A stretch of DNA of 26,090 nucleotides from DASYDU01 sp036499445 (GTDB lineage: Bacteria; Planctomycetota; Planctomycetia; Pirellulales; Lacipirellulaceae), in NCBI GenBank assembly GCA_036499445.1, contig DASYDU010000175.1, positions 1-26,090 on the forward strand, given 5' to 3'. Below are positions 1-8,671 of this stretch, piece by piece. The position numbers and the translations under genes are program-made. Positions within the stretch are counted from its first letter, which is position 1. Each line of letters begins with the position of its first letter. The notes beneath the pieces were generated by a model. That model was not told the DNA's origin and did not search any database. It saw nothing but the letters and a program-made list of their open reading frames with translations.

Positions 1-1580
1 TCCAAATTGCCAAGCTCACTGGCTCCGAGCGGCTTGTCGGAAACGCCCACGAAGATGATCTCGGGCCCGCCCGTCTCCGTCACTTGCCACCACTGCGATT
101 CCGGACCGGCTTCTGTCTTAGCAGGGCTGTCGATTTCCGAAATCGGCTGCTGTTTCGCTAAATCCGCATCCGTCAGCGGCCAGTAGCGCTCCGGCTTGCC
201 GTGGAAGTCGATCCAATAGATATAAGCATACATGGGCTTCGGCGCGATCACGTGAAACTGCAACTTGTCGCCCGTCCGCAGCGGCAAATCGGCGATCGCT
301 AGCCGGCGAAACGAGCCCGGCTCGTCTTTCATCTGCACTCGAATTTCGAGATTCGGTCCGGCTGCCATGGCCCCCGCGCCGGGCGCCATCGTCGCTTCCG
401 AAGCGACGGTGCTCCGCGGGCGATTCATCGCGAGCGCCGCAATCAACGCAATTACTGCCGCCGCAGCTGCGATCGGCATCCACAGGTGCGAGACGCGCGA
501 CCAGACATCCCGCGTTTCCGACCGTCTACCGGAGCCGTCGTCGGCCACAGCGCGGAGCGCAGCGGCAAAATCAGCCGCCGTGCTGTAGCGGTCCACCGGC
601 TCCTTCGCCATCGCCTTCCGGCAGATTGCTTCGAGTTGCGGCGGCACCACCGGATTGTATTGCCGCACCGGCGTCGGCTGGTCGTGAACAATCTCGCGCT
701 TGATCGAGCTAACGTCGTGACTCTTGTAGGGCAATCGTCCCGCTATCAATTGATAGAGGATGACGCCCAGACTGAAAATATCCGATCGCCCGTCGACGCG
801 ATCGGCCGCGCCGTTTACTTGCTGCGGACTCATGTAACAATACGTGCCGCAAACGCTCGGTCGGTAACTAAACTCGTCGTCCCCAAGCGCCAGTCCAAAG
901 TCGACGACTACCGGTTTGCCTTCGTCCGTCAACAAGATATTGGCCGGCTTCAGATCGCGGTGAACCAAGCCCTTGCTATGCGCGTGCCCGACGGCGTCGG
1001 CGATTTCAGCGACCATCCGCGCCGCCTCGTGCCAATCCATCCGTCCGGATTTGATCCGGCTCGCCAGGCTGCCGCCAGAGATAAATTCCGAAACGAGATA
1101 CGGAGTTCCATTATCCATGCGCTGAACGTCAAAGACCTCGACAATCCCGGGATGCTTGCCGAGCCGTGCCAGTTTTCTGGCCTCGCGCACATACGCTTCG
1201 GGATCCACTTTGCCGGAATCGATCAATTGGCGATGTGGCACTTTGATCGCGCGATGCATTTGCAGCTCGGGGTCCCAGACCTGGAGCACAACGCCAAAAC
1301 CGCCTTCTCCGAGCGTCCGAACGTAATGAAATCGTCCCAACAGCCCGTCGGGCATGCTGCTATGACTGCTAAAGCTGCGTACGGCGGAGCTGGCCGAGCC
1401 CGGATTCGACGCGAGTTGGGTCTGGCCTTCGGCCGCGGTCGTCGGCATGTCCAACCCCGATGATTCGATCTCGGGCAGCGTCGTCCTTAGCAACGAACGC
1501 TCCGTCTCGATCTTGGCGTGGCTCTCGACATCAACGTGTTGCGTCCGCTCGGAACCAAACAATTCGTTGTCGTCCGACAT
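1..1580 (-). CDS. Membrane-anchored Ser/Thr protein kinase (Pkn/PknB-like), 3' end cut by window
   Basis: This is a bacterial Hanks-type Ser/Thr kinase that should phosphorylate cytoplasmic proteins in response to an extracytoplasmic cue. About 526 codons are visible from ATG 1580, and the stop lies outside the window. After a Ser/Thr-rich N-terminus of about 80 residues come the glycine loop GEGGFG (residues 91-96), the ATP-binding lysine in RAIKVP (Lys113), the catalytic loop HRDLKPAN (His207, Asp209), DFGLA, and GTYCYMSPQQ in the activation segment. All key catalytic residues are present. One hydrophobic helix follows at about 368-386. The region after it (starting LEIRVQMKDEP, including TGDKLQFHV and YAYIYWIDFHG) resembles a DUF4384-type domain. 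An SD-like GGGAG sits about 8 nt before the start. The surface protein upstream is transcribed in the same direction 105 bp away, so the two may be expressed together. Confidence 0.93.
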   Translation of the reverse strand, partial: MSDDNELFGSERTQHVDVESHAKIETERSLLRTTLPEIESSGLDMPTTAAEGQTQLASNPGSASSAVRSFSSHSSMPDGLLGRFHYVRTLGEGGFGVVLQVWDPELQMHRAIKVPHRQLIDSGKVDPEAYVREARKLARLGKHPGIVEVFDVQRMDNGTPYLVSEFISGGSLASRIKSGRMDWHEAARMVAEIADAVGHAHSKGLVHRDLKPANILLTDEGKPVVVDFGLALGDDEFSYRPSVCGTYCYMSPQQVNGAADRVDGRSDIFSLGVILYQLIAGRLPYKSHDVSSIKREIVHDQPTPVRQYNPVVPPQLEAICRKAMAKEPVDRYSTAADFAAALRAVADDGSGRRSETRDVWSRVSHLWMPIAAAAAVIALIAALAMNRPRSTVASEATMAPGAGAMAAGPNLEIRVQMKDEPGSFRRLAIADLPLRTGDKLQFHVIAPKPMYAYIYWIDFHGKPERYWPLTDADLAKQQPISEIDSPAKTEAGPESQWWQVTETGGPEIIFVGVSDKPLGASELGNL

Positions 1581-1646
1581 GGCCCTGTCTCCCGATAAAC
1601 AACCTGCCTTGAAATGCGTCTAACACCAATTTCGCCGACATTCTTT

Positions 1647-1652
1647 AGTATA
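1647..1652 (-). promoter_or_regulatory. Candidate -10 element upstream of the kinase gene
   Basis: On the minus strand the 105-bp gap before the kinase start holds TATACT, five of six bases of the sigma70 -10 consensus, about 67 bp before the ATG. No good -35 hexamer lies at the usual 16-18 bp spacing. If real, the kinase could be transcribed independently of the surface-protein gene. Evidence is weak. Confidence 0.25.
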
Positions 1653-1685
1653 ACGAACCGTGTCCTTATAGGCCCACTCGTGGCA

Positions 1686-4600
1686 TCAATCCGTTCTAGG
1701 CAGCTTCCGGCTCCGGACACGGTTCTGTCTGTGGCGACCATTCCACCACCAGGTACCCCCGAGCCAAAGCGTGCCGCCGCCGGCCAAAGCGCTCCAAAAT
1801 GCCAGCGGCTTCCAGCCGGATTCGCTCTCTACGGTCGCGACCACCGCAGCCGGCTCCGCCGACGGAACGATCGGCTTAGCGACCACGCGCTCCTGTGGCG
1901 CATCCTGCTTTTTGCTTGCAAAAACGGGTTCATCCCCCATGTCCACGCCGAGCAAACTCACGAGCTCGATGTCCCCCAAGGAATGCACGGCGTCGATAAC
2001 CTCTTCCCGCCGCGCGAAGTGCGGGCTGGAAAGCAATGCCTGAAGCGCGCGCTCGGCGGCGATCGCGTGCTCCGGCGAGTCCGACTCGTTGTTTTCAGCA
2101 ATGACATTGCCGCTCCCAACGCTCGTGTTGACCGGCTCCAGACCAAGACTCGCTACCTCGGTTGTTGTCGGACTGGACTGCGTCACGGCGGCCGTCGCGT
2201 TCGACATAACAACCGGCGGCCCGCTGACAAAAACTGGCGGCGACTCCGGGTTCTCGACGGTTTTGAACCCAACCAATATTTGCAGGCTGCCCGGCAATCC
2301 GGTGTCATCGGTGACCGTCACGGTGAACGTCACCGCCGCCGTCGGCTTGGCGAAGGCCGCCGTCGGTTGATAATCGAGCTGCTGTAATGCTTCCTGAAAC
2401 TCGGCAAGCGAAGCAACGCTGCCGCTAGTCGGTGTCAGCGAGAGAATGCCGCCCGCGTCAATGCTCGCATGAATTCCGCTGGGCAGAGGACCGACAATCT
2501 TCAGCGCCCCCAGCGCAACGGGCCCCACCGGGTTCAGTTGCACGCGAACCTCCCGTAGCATCGTGCTATCGGGATCAGTGACGATCAGGCCGCCGAGTGA
2601 GATGCTCTCGCCGAGGACAATGATTTGCGACTGATGAATGGCATGCACGTCCACCACTGGCGGACTTTCAGCTGGCGGACTTGCATTGACCTGAACCAGA
2701 AACGATTGGACGTCGCTTACGCCGCCGTCATCATCCTTTACCGTAAGTTTGACGGTAAAACTGCCGGCCGCGGCATAGATATGGTGGCCGCCAAGCGTTC
2801 CAGAGCCATTCGCCTCGGTCACGATGGCCGCTTCGACCGCGCTGTCGTCACCCCAGTCGACGGTTGCGGTGTGCCCGTCCAGCGTGCCGACGTCGTTGAA
2901 AGAACCCAAATTCGGCGCCGCCGGGCCGTTCAAGTCCAAGAGCTGGCCCACAACCGCGATTTGGTCAGCTGCCGCCGAAACTACCGGCTTCACGTTTTTT
3001 ACATTCACGTCTGCGGTGCTGTCGGTGCTCTTGCCCGCATTGTCGATCACCGTCAGCGCTACGTCAGACACATCTGCGGGAATGCCGTTGCCGGGGCTCG
3101 GACCGTCATCCAGGTACAGATGCCGCAACTGCAGCTGCCGCGTCGCAGCCGTCCATTGATAGCTCGTGCCGCCGAAGGTGCCGCTGGCGTCAATCGCTCC
3201 CAGCCCGACTACATGGTCCGTGCTCCCGCCGTCCTGCCAATTGACATCCACTTCAAACGTATCGAGCAGGCCCGGATCGTTGACCATGGCCGTGACCGTA
3301 GCGATGCCGTTTTCCTCGATCGTCGAGCCGACTAGATTTACCAATGTTGGCGCTACGTCACTGACTGAGACCTCGAAAGTGCCGACGTCGCTCACGCCGC
3401 CGTCGTCGTCCTTGGCGACTACTTTCACCGTATAAGTGCCTTCATTGCGGTACCTGTGACTACCCAGGACCGCCCCCGAGCCGGCGACCTCCGAGATCGT
3501 CGCCATCTCCACTCCACTACCATCGCCCCAATCGACCGTAGCCGTGTGCGTGTCGCGCGTGCCGCTATCGATCAGCAGGCCTAAAATCGGCGCCCCATTG
3601 CCGCCCAAATCCAAGAGCTGCCCCTCGCTTACCGTTTGGTCGTCGGCCACGACCAATATCGGCCGGATGTTATTAACGGTCACGACGGCCGTATATGGTC
3701 CACTTTCGTCCAGATCGTCGTCGTGGACCTTGAGCGTCACGGCAATTTCATCACTCGTCGTACCCGTCGGGTCATCGTCCAAATATTGGTGCTCGAGTCG
3801 CAACTGACGAGTGGCCGCCGTCCACTTATACGTCGTGCCTCCGACGACGCCATTCGAATCGATGGACCCGAGGCCGGGCACCGTGTCGGCCGCGCCATCC
3901 TGCCAATTTACGTCCACCGAAAACGTGTCTGCCGTCCCCGGATCGTTGACCGAGGCAGTGACCGCTGCGACACCGTTCTCGTCAATTGTGTCTCCCGTCA
4001 CATTGATGAGCTGCGGCGCCACGTTCTGAATTGTTACTTGGAAAGACCCACTGCCACTTCTTTGTGAGTCGTCGACGACCGTCGCGGAAACCGTGTGGAC
4101 GCCGTTATCCGCGTAACGATGGCTTGCCGCCAGGATTCCCGTCCCGTTGGCCTCCTGCACAGATACGTCTTCCACATGCGATCCATCGCCCCAGTCAACC
4201 GTCGCCGTATGCGTATCACTCGTGTCGGCGTCGGTGAAGCTCACAAGATTTGCCAGGTCGAGCAGGCTTCCTTCCGCAATCGTCTGCGCTCCCGGCATTT
4301 GCACGACCGGATCGTGCGTCGCGATGACCGTGCCATTTCGCGCAAAGAAAATGAACCGGCCCGGCGTGTCGCTATTGAAGCTATTGTGAATGAGTCCGGT
4401 CGCCGAGTTGGTGTCAAGAAGACCGCCATTCACTGCGGATCCGTCGATTTGAAACGACGTGTTGGGTTCACCGGTCCCGTTAGAATATCCAGCGACGGCC
4501 GAGTTTCCCCCTAGACCGCCCGACCCGCCGCTCGACGGTGCGTCGCCCGTCTCCCACTGAATCTGGTCGTAGTTGAATTCGATGTCGAAATCGTCGCCGT

Positions 4601-5120
4601 TCGGGCCCGTGCCGATATCCGGCCGATCAATGATCAGCAACTGAAATGAACTGAGCTTATCTGCATGCTGAAAGTAATAACCTACGTTCGGATAGTTCAC
4701 ACCGAAGGCGGAATGGCCGTCGATCGTCCCTGCGCCGTATGTTACCACGCCGCTGCCGCTTCCCCGCGTATCGACGTCGGCAAAAAACGGCGCGATAATT
4801 GGCGTCCCAAGATTGCTTGTCAGACCGAACGGTGTATACGTAGTCAGCACTCCATTGAACGTGACGTTGCCGTTGTTGTTGACCCACAAGTGGTCGTAAC
4901 TGACGCCAAAAAAATTGATCGTGAACGGCAGAGAGATTTGCCCGGTCGAGCCATCGTCGGTGGCCGCCAGAGTGCTACTGTCGAAACCAGCGACTGTAGC
5001 CGAAAGCGGGAGGCGGTCTTCCAATGGCTCGAACGCCAGCCGACGCAGACCATCGGACCGTCGCGTGCGCCCGCGACGCAAATGGGGAGAAGATCGATGC
5101 CTCGCGGAGACACGTTTCAT
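1686..5120 (-). CDS. Large exported surface protein: LEPR-XLL-like N-terminus, nidogen-like domain, PKD repeats, C-terminal membrane helix
   Basis: This 1144-residue protein is probably a cell-surface adhesion or matrix protein. Its basic N-terminus ends in FEPLEDRLPLSA (residues 30-41), the sorting motif typical of planctomycete giant surface proteins. Residues about 60-265 look like a nidogen-like (NIDO) domain: LPFTINFFG, WVNNNGNVTFNG, PIIAPFFADVDTR, DDFDIEFNYDQIQWE. Two repeat types then alternate. PKD-like repeats with DTHTATVDWGDGS-type cores lie near 295-367, 515-588 and 743-811. A second type with VNDPG...DVNWQDG and TAATRQL cores lies near 370-485 and 590-710. An Ig- or cadherin-like region follows (about 825-950). 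The C-terminus has a hydrophobic Trp/Gly-rich helix (about 1106-1126) and a basic tail, resembling a membrane anchor. The ATG at 5120 places the sorting motif at the usual distance from the start. No catalytic domain is visible; ligand unknown. Confidence 0.9.
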   Translation of the reverse strand: MKRVSARHRSSPHLRRGRTRRSDGLRRLAFEPLEDRLPLSATVAGFDSSTLAATDDGSTGQISLPFTINFFGVSYDHLWVNNNGNVTFNGVLTTYTPFGLTSNLGTPIIAPFFADVDTRGSGSGVVTYGAGTIDGHSAFGVNYPNVGYYFQHADKLSSFQLLIIDRPDIGTGPNGDDFDIEFNYDQIQWETGDAPSSGGSGGLGGNSAVAGYSNGTGEPNTSFQIDGSAVNGGLLDTNSATGLIHNSFNSDTPGRFIFFARNGTVIATHDPVVQMPGAQTIAEGSLLDLANLVSFTDADTSDTHTATVDWGDGSHVEDVSVQEANGTGILAASHRYADNGVHTVSATVVDDSQRSGSGSFQVTIQNVAPQLINVTGDTIDENGVAAVTASVNDPGTADTFSVDVNWQDGAADTVPGLGSIDSNGVVGGTTYKWTAATRQLRLEHQYLDDDPTGTTSDEIAVTLKVHDDDLDESGPYTAVVTVNNIRPILVVADDQTVSEGQLLDLGGNGAPILGLLIDSGTRDTHTATVDWGDGSGVEMATISEVAGSGAVLGSHRYRNEGTYTVKVVAKDDDGGVSDVGTFEVSVSDVAPTLVNLVGSTIEENGIATVTAMVNDPGLLDTFEVDVNWQDGGSTDHVVGLGAIDASGTFGGTSYQWTAATRQLQLRHLYLDDGPSPGNGIPADVSDVALTVIDNAGKSTDSTADVNVKNVKPVVSAAADQIAVVGQLLDLNGPAAPNLGSFNDVGTLDGHTATVDWGDDSAVEAAIVTEANGSGTLGGHHIYAAAGSFTVKLTVKDDDGGVSDVQSFLVQVNASPPAESPPVVDVHAIHQSQIIVLGESISLGGLIVTDPDSTMLREVRVQLNPVGPVALGALKIVGPLPSGIHASIDAGGILSLTPTSGSVASLAEFQEALQQLDYQPTAAFAKPTAAVTFTVTVTDDTGLPGSLQILVGFKTVENPESPPVFVSGPPVVMSNATAAVTQSSPTTTEVASLGLEPVNTSVGSGNVIAENNESDSPEHAIAAERALQALLSSPHFARREEVIDAVHSLGDIELVSLLGVDMGDEPVFASKKQDAPQERVVAKPIVPSAEPAAVVATVESESGWKPLAFWSALAGGGTLWLGGTWWWNGRHRQNRVRSRKLPRTD

Positions 5121-5305
5121 GTTGGCTTCATGATTTTCGAATTACGCGTACACCGCGCGAAAATGGCGCCCGCTCACGCCGTCACCAATTCCCTTCCGGC
5201 GCGCAGGACGAACCCCGTGCGCCGCTTCTATGCCATGCCGTCCCATTGCTTTAAGATGCAGTGCAAGACAAGATGCCGCGCCAGACGGCTACCACCCAAC
5301 GCTCC

Positions 5306-5335
5306 ATTTTATCCTACCGCAGGGGGGCATGGCAA
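5306..5335 (-). promoter_or_regulatory. Candidate sigma70-type promoter for the surface-protein gene
   Basis: The minus strand reads TTGCCA (5335-5330), an 18-bp spacer, then TAAAAT (5311-5306), each five of six matches to consensus. It would give a leader of roughly 180 nt before the ATG at 5120. Only consensus similarity and position support it. Confidence 0.35.
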
Positions 5336-5417
5336 GCGATTGCCGGCAGTTTTTCGCCACTCTTCGGTCCAATTGCGCAAACATTGCCGCCATCCCGCCG
5401 CGGGCGTTGCAACTTTC

Positions 5418-5443
5418 GCTCGCCAGTCACTTTTTTGGCGAGC
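5418..5443. repeat. Perfect 8-bp inverted repeat in divergent intergenic region
   Basis: GCTCGCCA (5418-5425) and TGGCGAGC (5436-5443) are exact reverse complements separated by a T-rich 10-base loop. The repeat sits between two divergent genes, about 210 bp before the cyclase start. It could be an operator or an RNA hairpin. There is no T-run after the stem on either strand, so a classical terminator is unlikely. Confidence 0.45.
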
Positions 5444-5653
5444 CGGTTCGTCTTGTTCACGCGCGTATCGAGGAAGGCCCGGCTTGCGCAATCCGCTCCG
5501 ATTTGAGTCGTGTCAACCGACGGAGCGCTTGCAGCGAACATCGTCTCTGCCGAGAATCGAGACATCGGCGGCATCGTCTGTGGGCGCATTGGGTTGATAA
5601 AATCTTCGCTCCGCGGCCGCTTAATCCACGAGCTCTTCTCAACTGCTTCTCCG

Positions 5654-7552
5654 ATGGCACTGACGCCGACTATAAAACCACCGCAAATCGACATCTACGA
5701 AGCGGGACGCTGCGTTCGCTCGGTCGCGCTTAGTCTGCCGTTTGAGCTGGGGCGCAGCAGCGATCTCGACGCTGGTCACGTCTACGCTCAACAAACGCGC
5801 GTCGGCTACTATCGCATCGCGATCGCCGGCAAAGAATTTAATGACATGTCACGCCAACTCATGCTGATTGAGCCGGTTGGGGAAGCGCAGGTTCGCGTGC
5901 GGAACATGAGCGACAAGACGTCGAACACCATCCATGTCCGCGCGCAACAACCTCTTGGGCCGAAACAGCAGCGCGAGCTCGTGCTGCCGATCTCGCTCGA
6001 AGTCTTCGATCGCCGCATCGACATTTGGGCCGCCAAGCCTCCTGAGCCGCCCGAGGACGAACATCCCGACATGGTATTGTCGATGAATGAACCGGTCCCG
6101 CCGCCGGGGAGCGAAATCGACGAACCCTCGGTAGACGTCAGCAGCAATTTTCCGCTCGCCGAAAAACTTAGTACGCAAGACAAGCTGCAACTCGTCGAGT
6201 GGCTTAAGGGTGTCGCGCGCGTCTTGCAAAGCGCCATCGGATCGGCCGAGTTCTGCGAACGCGCTGCCGAGGAGATGGTCAAGCTGATTGGCCTGGATAG
6301 CGGCCGAGTTTTAGACATCAAGAACGACGGCACCTGGGCGGTGATCGCATCCTATGAGCGCGAGACAGGCAAGGGGCTCAGCAGCGGCTGGGTTCCCGTA
6401 AGCGGGCTGCTCAGACAGGTGAAGTCCGAAAAGAAGACCTGCTGGACGATTCCCGGCAAGTCGCAGGCCACCACCGCCAGCATGCAAGGTCTATCGGCGG
6501 CGATTGCCGCTCCGCTCCTCGACCGCGATGGAAATGTCACCGGCGCATTGTACGGCGATCGTCGCGGCGCGTTCTCGCTGAGTGGTGAGCTGATCGGCCC
6601 GCTCGAAGCGATGCTCGTCGAAACCTTGGCCCGGGTTATCGCTGCAGGCCAATTACGCATCGAGCAAGAGCAAGCTGCCGCCGCCGTCCGCGTGCGATTC
6701 GAACAGTTCTTTACCCCGGAGCTCTCGCGACAACTGGCCGCCAATCCCGGTCTCTTGACGCCCCGCGATACCGAGGTCTCAATCCTGTTCTGCGATATTC
6801 GCCGCTTCAGCACGATCAGCGAAGCCTGCGGCCCGGAAATAACCATGGAGTGGCTGCGGGACGTGATGGGGACGCTCGCCGATATTGCCGCCAATCTTGG
6901 CGGCGCCTTGATCGATTACGCGGGCGATGAGCTGATGCTGATGTGGGGCGCTCCCGCGCCGCAAGCCGACCACGCCGCGCGGGCCTGCGAAGCTGCGCTC
7001 AAAATGGCCCGTGAGGTGCCCAAATTAGATCTCAAATGGCGCGACAAAATTGGCCACGCCACGCAATTCGGCTTCGGCGTGAATACCGGCAGAGCGCGCG
7101 TCGGCAACGTCGGCTTTAAACGCAAGTTCCGCTACGCCCCGTTTGGAAACACGGTCAATCTAGCAAGCCGCGTCCAAGGCGCCACGAAATACTTCGGAGT
7201 CACCGTAATCGTTACCGAGGAAGCGTTTGCACAATTGCGAACCCCGCTCGTCTCGCGCCGCTTGTGCCGCGTCCGCGTCGTCAACATCGACCATCCGGTC
7301 GCCTTGTATGAGCTACACGTCGACGATGCCGCTTTGGACGAGGACCTTTGCCAGCAATACGAAACTGCGCTGCGTTGCTACGAGCAGGGCAAAATGCCGG
7401 GAAAATTGCCGCAGGCAGTCCATGCCTTCTCACAGATACTGCAGACCCGTCCCAACGACGGCCCCACCCGGCTGCTCTTGCCCCGCGCCGTCTCGGCCCT
7501 CAGTCTGCGCGAGGACGAATTCGATCCGGTCCTCGAATTGATGGGCAAGTAG
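5654..7552 (+). CDS. FHA-GAF-class III adenylate/guanylate cyclase
   Basis: This protein (632 residues from ATG 5654) should make a cyclic nucleotide from ATP or GTP. The N-terminal FHA domain (about 11-125: FELGRSSDLD, DMSRQLMLIEP, VRVRNMSDK) would bind phosphothreonine partners. A GAF domain follows (about 180-335) and the cyclase catalytic domain spans about 373-545. Both metal-binding aspartates are present (Asp381 in LFCDIRRFS, Asp425 in AGDELM), as are the transition-state residues Asn502 and Arg506 in GNTVNLASR, so it is probably active. The two base-specifying positions are not canonical: the usual Lys is Asp421, and the Asp/Thr position is Ala495, so the choice of ATP or GTP is uncertain. 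The start was chosen because the FHA domain begins just after it. With a Ser/Thr kinase about 4 kb away, phospho-dependent control through the FHA domain is plausible but inferred. Confidence 0.9.
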   Translation: MALTPTIKPPQIDIYEAGRCVRSVALSLPFELGRSSDLDAGHVYAQQTRVGYYRIAIAGKEFNDMSRQLMLIEPVGEAQVRVRNMSDKTSNTIHVRAQQPLGPKQQRELVLPISLEVFDRRIDIWAAKPPEPPEDEHPDMVLSMNEPVPPPGSEIDEPSVDVSSNFPLAEKLSTQDKLQLVEWLKGVARVLQSAIGSAEFCERAAEEMVKLIGLDSGRVLDIKNDGTWAVIASYERETGKGLSSGWVPVSGLLRQVKSEKKTCWTIPGKSQATTASMQGLSAAIAAPLLDRDGNVTGALYGDRRGAFSLSGELIGPLEAMLVETLARVIAAGQLRIEQEQAAAAVRVRFEQFFTPELSRQLAANPGLLTPRDTEVSILFCDIRRFSTISEACGPEITMEWLRDVMGTLADIAANLGGALIDYAGDELMLMWGAPAPQADHAARACEAALKMAREVPKLDLKWRDKIGHATQFGFGVNTGRARVGNVGFKRKFRYAPFGNTVNLASRVQGATKYFGVTVIVTEEAFAQLRTPLVSRRLCRVRVVNIDHPVALYELHVDDAALDEDLCQQYETALRCYEQGKMPGKLPQAVHAFSQILQTRPNDGPTRLLLPRAVSALSLREDEFDPVLELMGK

Positions 7553-7658
7553 GCTGCCCAGGGACGAGCGGGCACCGACGCGCAGCGTTTGTCGGCATTC
7601 GTCGGCGCTCCCACAGCGAACGACAGCGCGGGAGTCGTGCGATTCTAAATCTCGCTAC

Positions 7659-8531
7659 TCAGAAATACAGCGCCGTCACAATGTGCAGGACCGTAAACAC
7701 CAAAAGTGCGATCGACACCGGCACGTGTACCCTGAGCCAAGCGTGCAACAGCCCGTGCAGGCGCGCCTGCTGCGCCAAACGGCGGCGATCCTGACAAAAC
7801 GCCTCGAGACCGTCGACCACGTGGTGAAAATCGGCCGGCAACGAATCGCGCAGTCGCTCGAAGGTTAGTTGCGATTGTTGGGCATTGGCAAACGGCGAAT
7901 CGGCCGCATACTCGCTTCGCAGGAACGGTCGCAGCGAATGAATGTAAAACCCGGCCAGTCGATCCCGCGGATTCGTTTGCGGCGACGTCAATTCTTCGCC
8001 CGTTCCTTGGATGGCCGCCGCCACCGCCGCAGCGGCGCATTGCTTGGCCACGATTTCGTCCGCCACGGAAATTAACCGGCGACAATACTCGGCCAGTTGA
8101 TCCGGCACGATCTCCTCCGGCAACTGCAAATGCATCGCGCGCGGCAAAATGTTCTGCAGAATAATGCCGATCACGCCGCTAGCAATCACCACCGCGAGCG
8201 CAACCCATAGCAGCGTCTCCAGCGTTCCGCCCCAACGAAAGGCAGCATGATAGACCACGAGCGGAACGCTCAGCGTTCCCAACCAGAGATGCCCTTTGAG
8301 CCACCAGCTGATGCTGCCCAAGCGCCATCGCAGGGACCTCTTCCGCACGCTGAGTAGCCCGGCAAACAGCATCAATAGCGTCGCCGCGACGCCAAAGGCC
8401 ATGCCGGGCCAGGTCCGCCCGCTCGGCCCACCCGGCCAACTTCGGGCATAAGCCACGTAGAGCGCCGTGGCGATCACTAGCAGCAGCAGCGTAAATACGG
8501 CCCACGGGCGATGCGAACGATCAATGAGCAT
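7659..8531 (-). CDS. Di-haem cytochrome b-type membrane protein (predicted)
   Basis: This is an integral membrane protein of 290 residues from ATG 8531; an in-frame TTG at 8567 would add 12. Hydrophobic helices lie at about 11-29, 44-61, 79-97, 106-127 and 268-288. Two carry paired histidines: GHLWLG...VVYHAAF (His81, His95) and RVHVPVS...VLHIVTALYF (His269, His283). The H-x13-H spacing on two helices is the arrangement that holds two stacked b haems in quinone-linked cytochromes b, which suggests electron exchange between the quinone pool and c-type cytochromes. About 130 mostly hydrophilic residues (about 130-260) separate the two helices. It follows the GlcG/HbpS-like gene on the same strand and lies 3 kb from a multiheme cytochrome operon. 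I do not recognise the exact family; the di-haem assignment rests on the histidine pattern. Confidence 0.75.
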   Translation of the reverse strand: MLIDRSHRPWAVFTLLLLVIATALYVAYARSWPGGPSGRTWPGMAFGVAATLLMLFAGLLSVRKRSLRWRLGSISWWLKGHLWLGTLSVPLVVYHAAFRWGGTLETLLWVALAVVIASGVIGIILQNILPRAMHLQLPEEIVPDQLAEYCRRLISVADEIVAKQCAAAAVAAAIQGTGEELTSPQTNPRDRLAGFYIHSLRPFLRSEYAADSPFANAQQSQLTFERLRDSLPADFHHVVDGLEAFCQDRRRLAQQARLHGLLHAWLRVHVPVSIALLVFTVLHIVTALYF

Positions 8532-8599
8532 TGCTGCGGCGACGAGATTCGTAAGTGGCCGAGCCAAAACCGTGGCCGGCGGAAGAGCGACGCTCTCAT

Positions 8600-8628
8600 G
8601 TTATAGAACGTGCCGCGCAACGGTTCAA
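8600..8628 (-). promoter_or_regulatory. Sigma70-type promoter for the cytochrome b gene
   Basis: On the minus strand TTGAAC (8628-8623) is followed by a 17-bp spacer and TATAAC (8605-8600), four and five matches of six to consensus at optimal spacing. Initiation near 8593 would give a leader of about 60 nt before ATG 8531. This would let the cytochrome b be transcribed separately from the gene before it. Confidence 0.5.
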
Positions 8629-8671
8629 CTCGTAGCTGTCGCGAGGCTTGTTGCTCGAAACTTTCCGCCGC

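Larger units (their letters stand above)
5121..5653. other. 533-bp intergenic region between divergent genes
   Basis: I see no supportable gene here. An in-frame GTG at 5510 could extend the cyclase by 48 residues, but that extension is not conserved-looking and precedes the FHA domain. The stretch holds a candidate minus-strand promoter (5306-5335) and a perfect 8-bp inverted repeat (5418-5443), listed separately. Confidence 0.6.

Noticed and set aside
486..1463. 325-codon open frame on the plus strand
   Set aside because: It is antisense to the kinase, whose catalytic motifs are all intact; its translation is Arg/Ala-rich with no domain, as expected for an opposite-strand shadow in high-GC DNA.
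7570..7612. Possible terminator hairpin between the convergent cyclase and cytochrome b genes
   Set aside because: CCGACG and CGTCGG pair over only 6 bp with a 19-base loop and no T-run; too weak to call.
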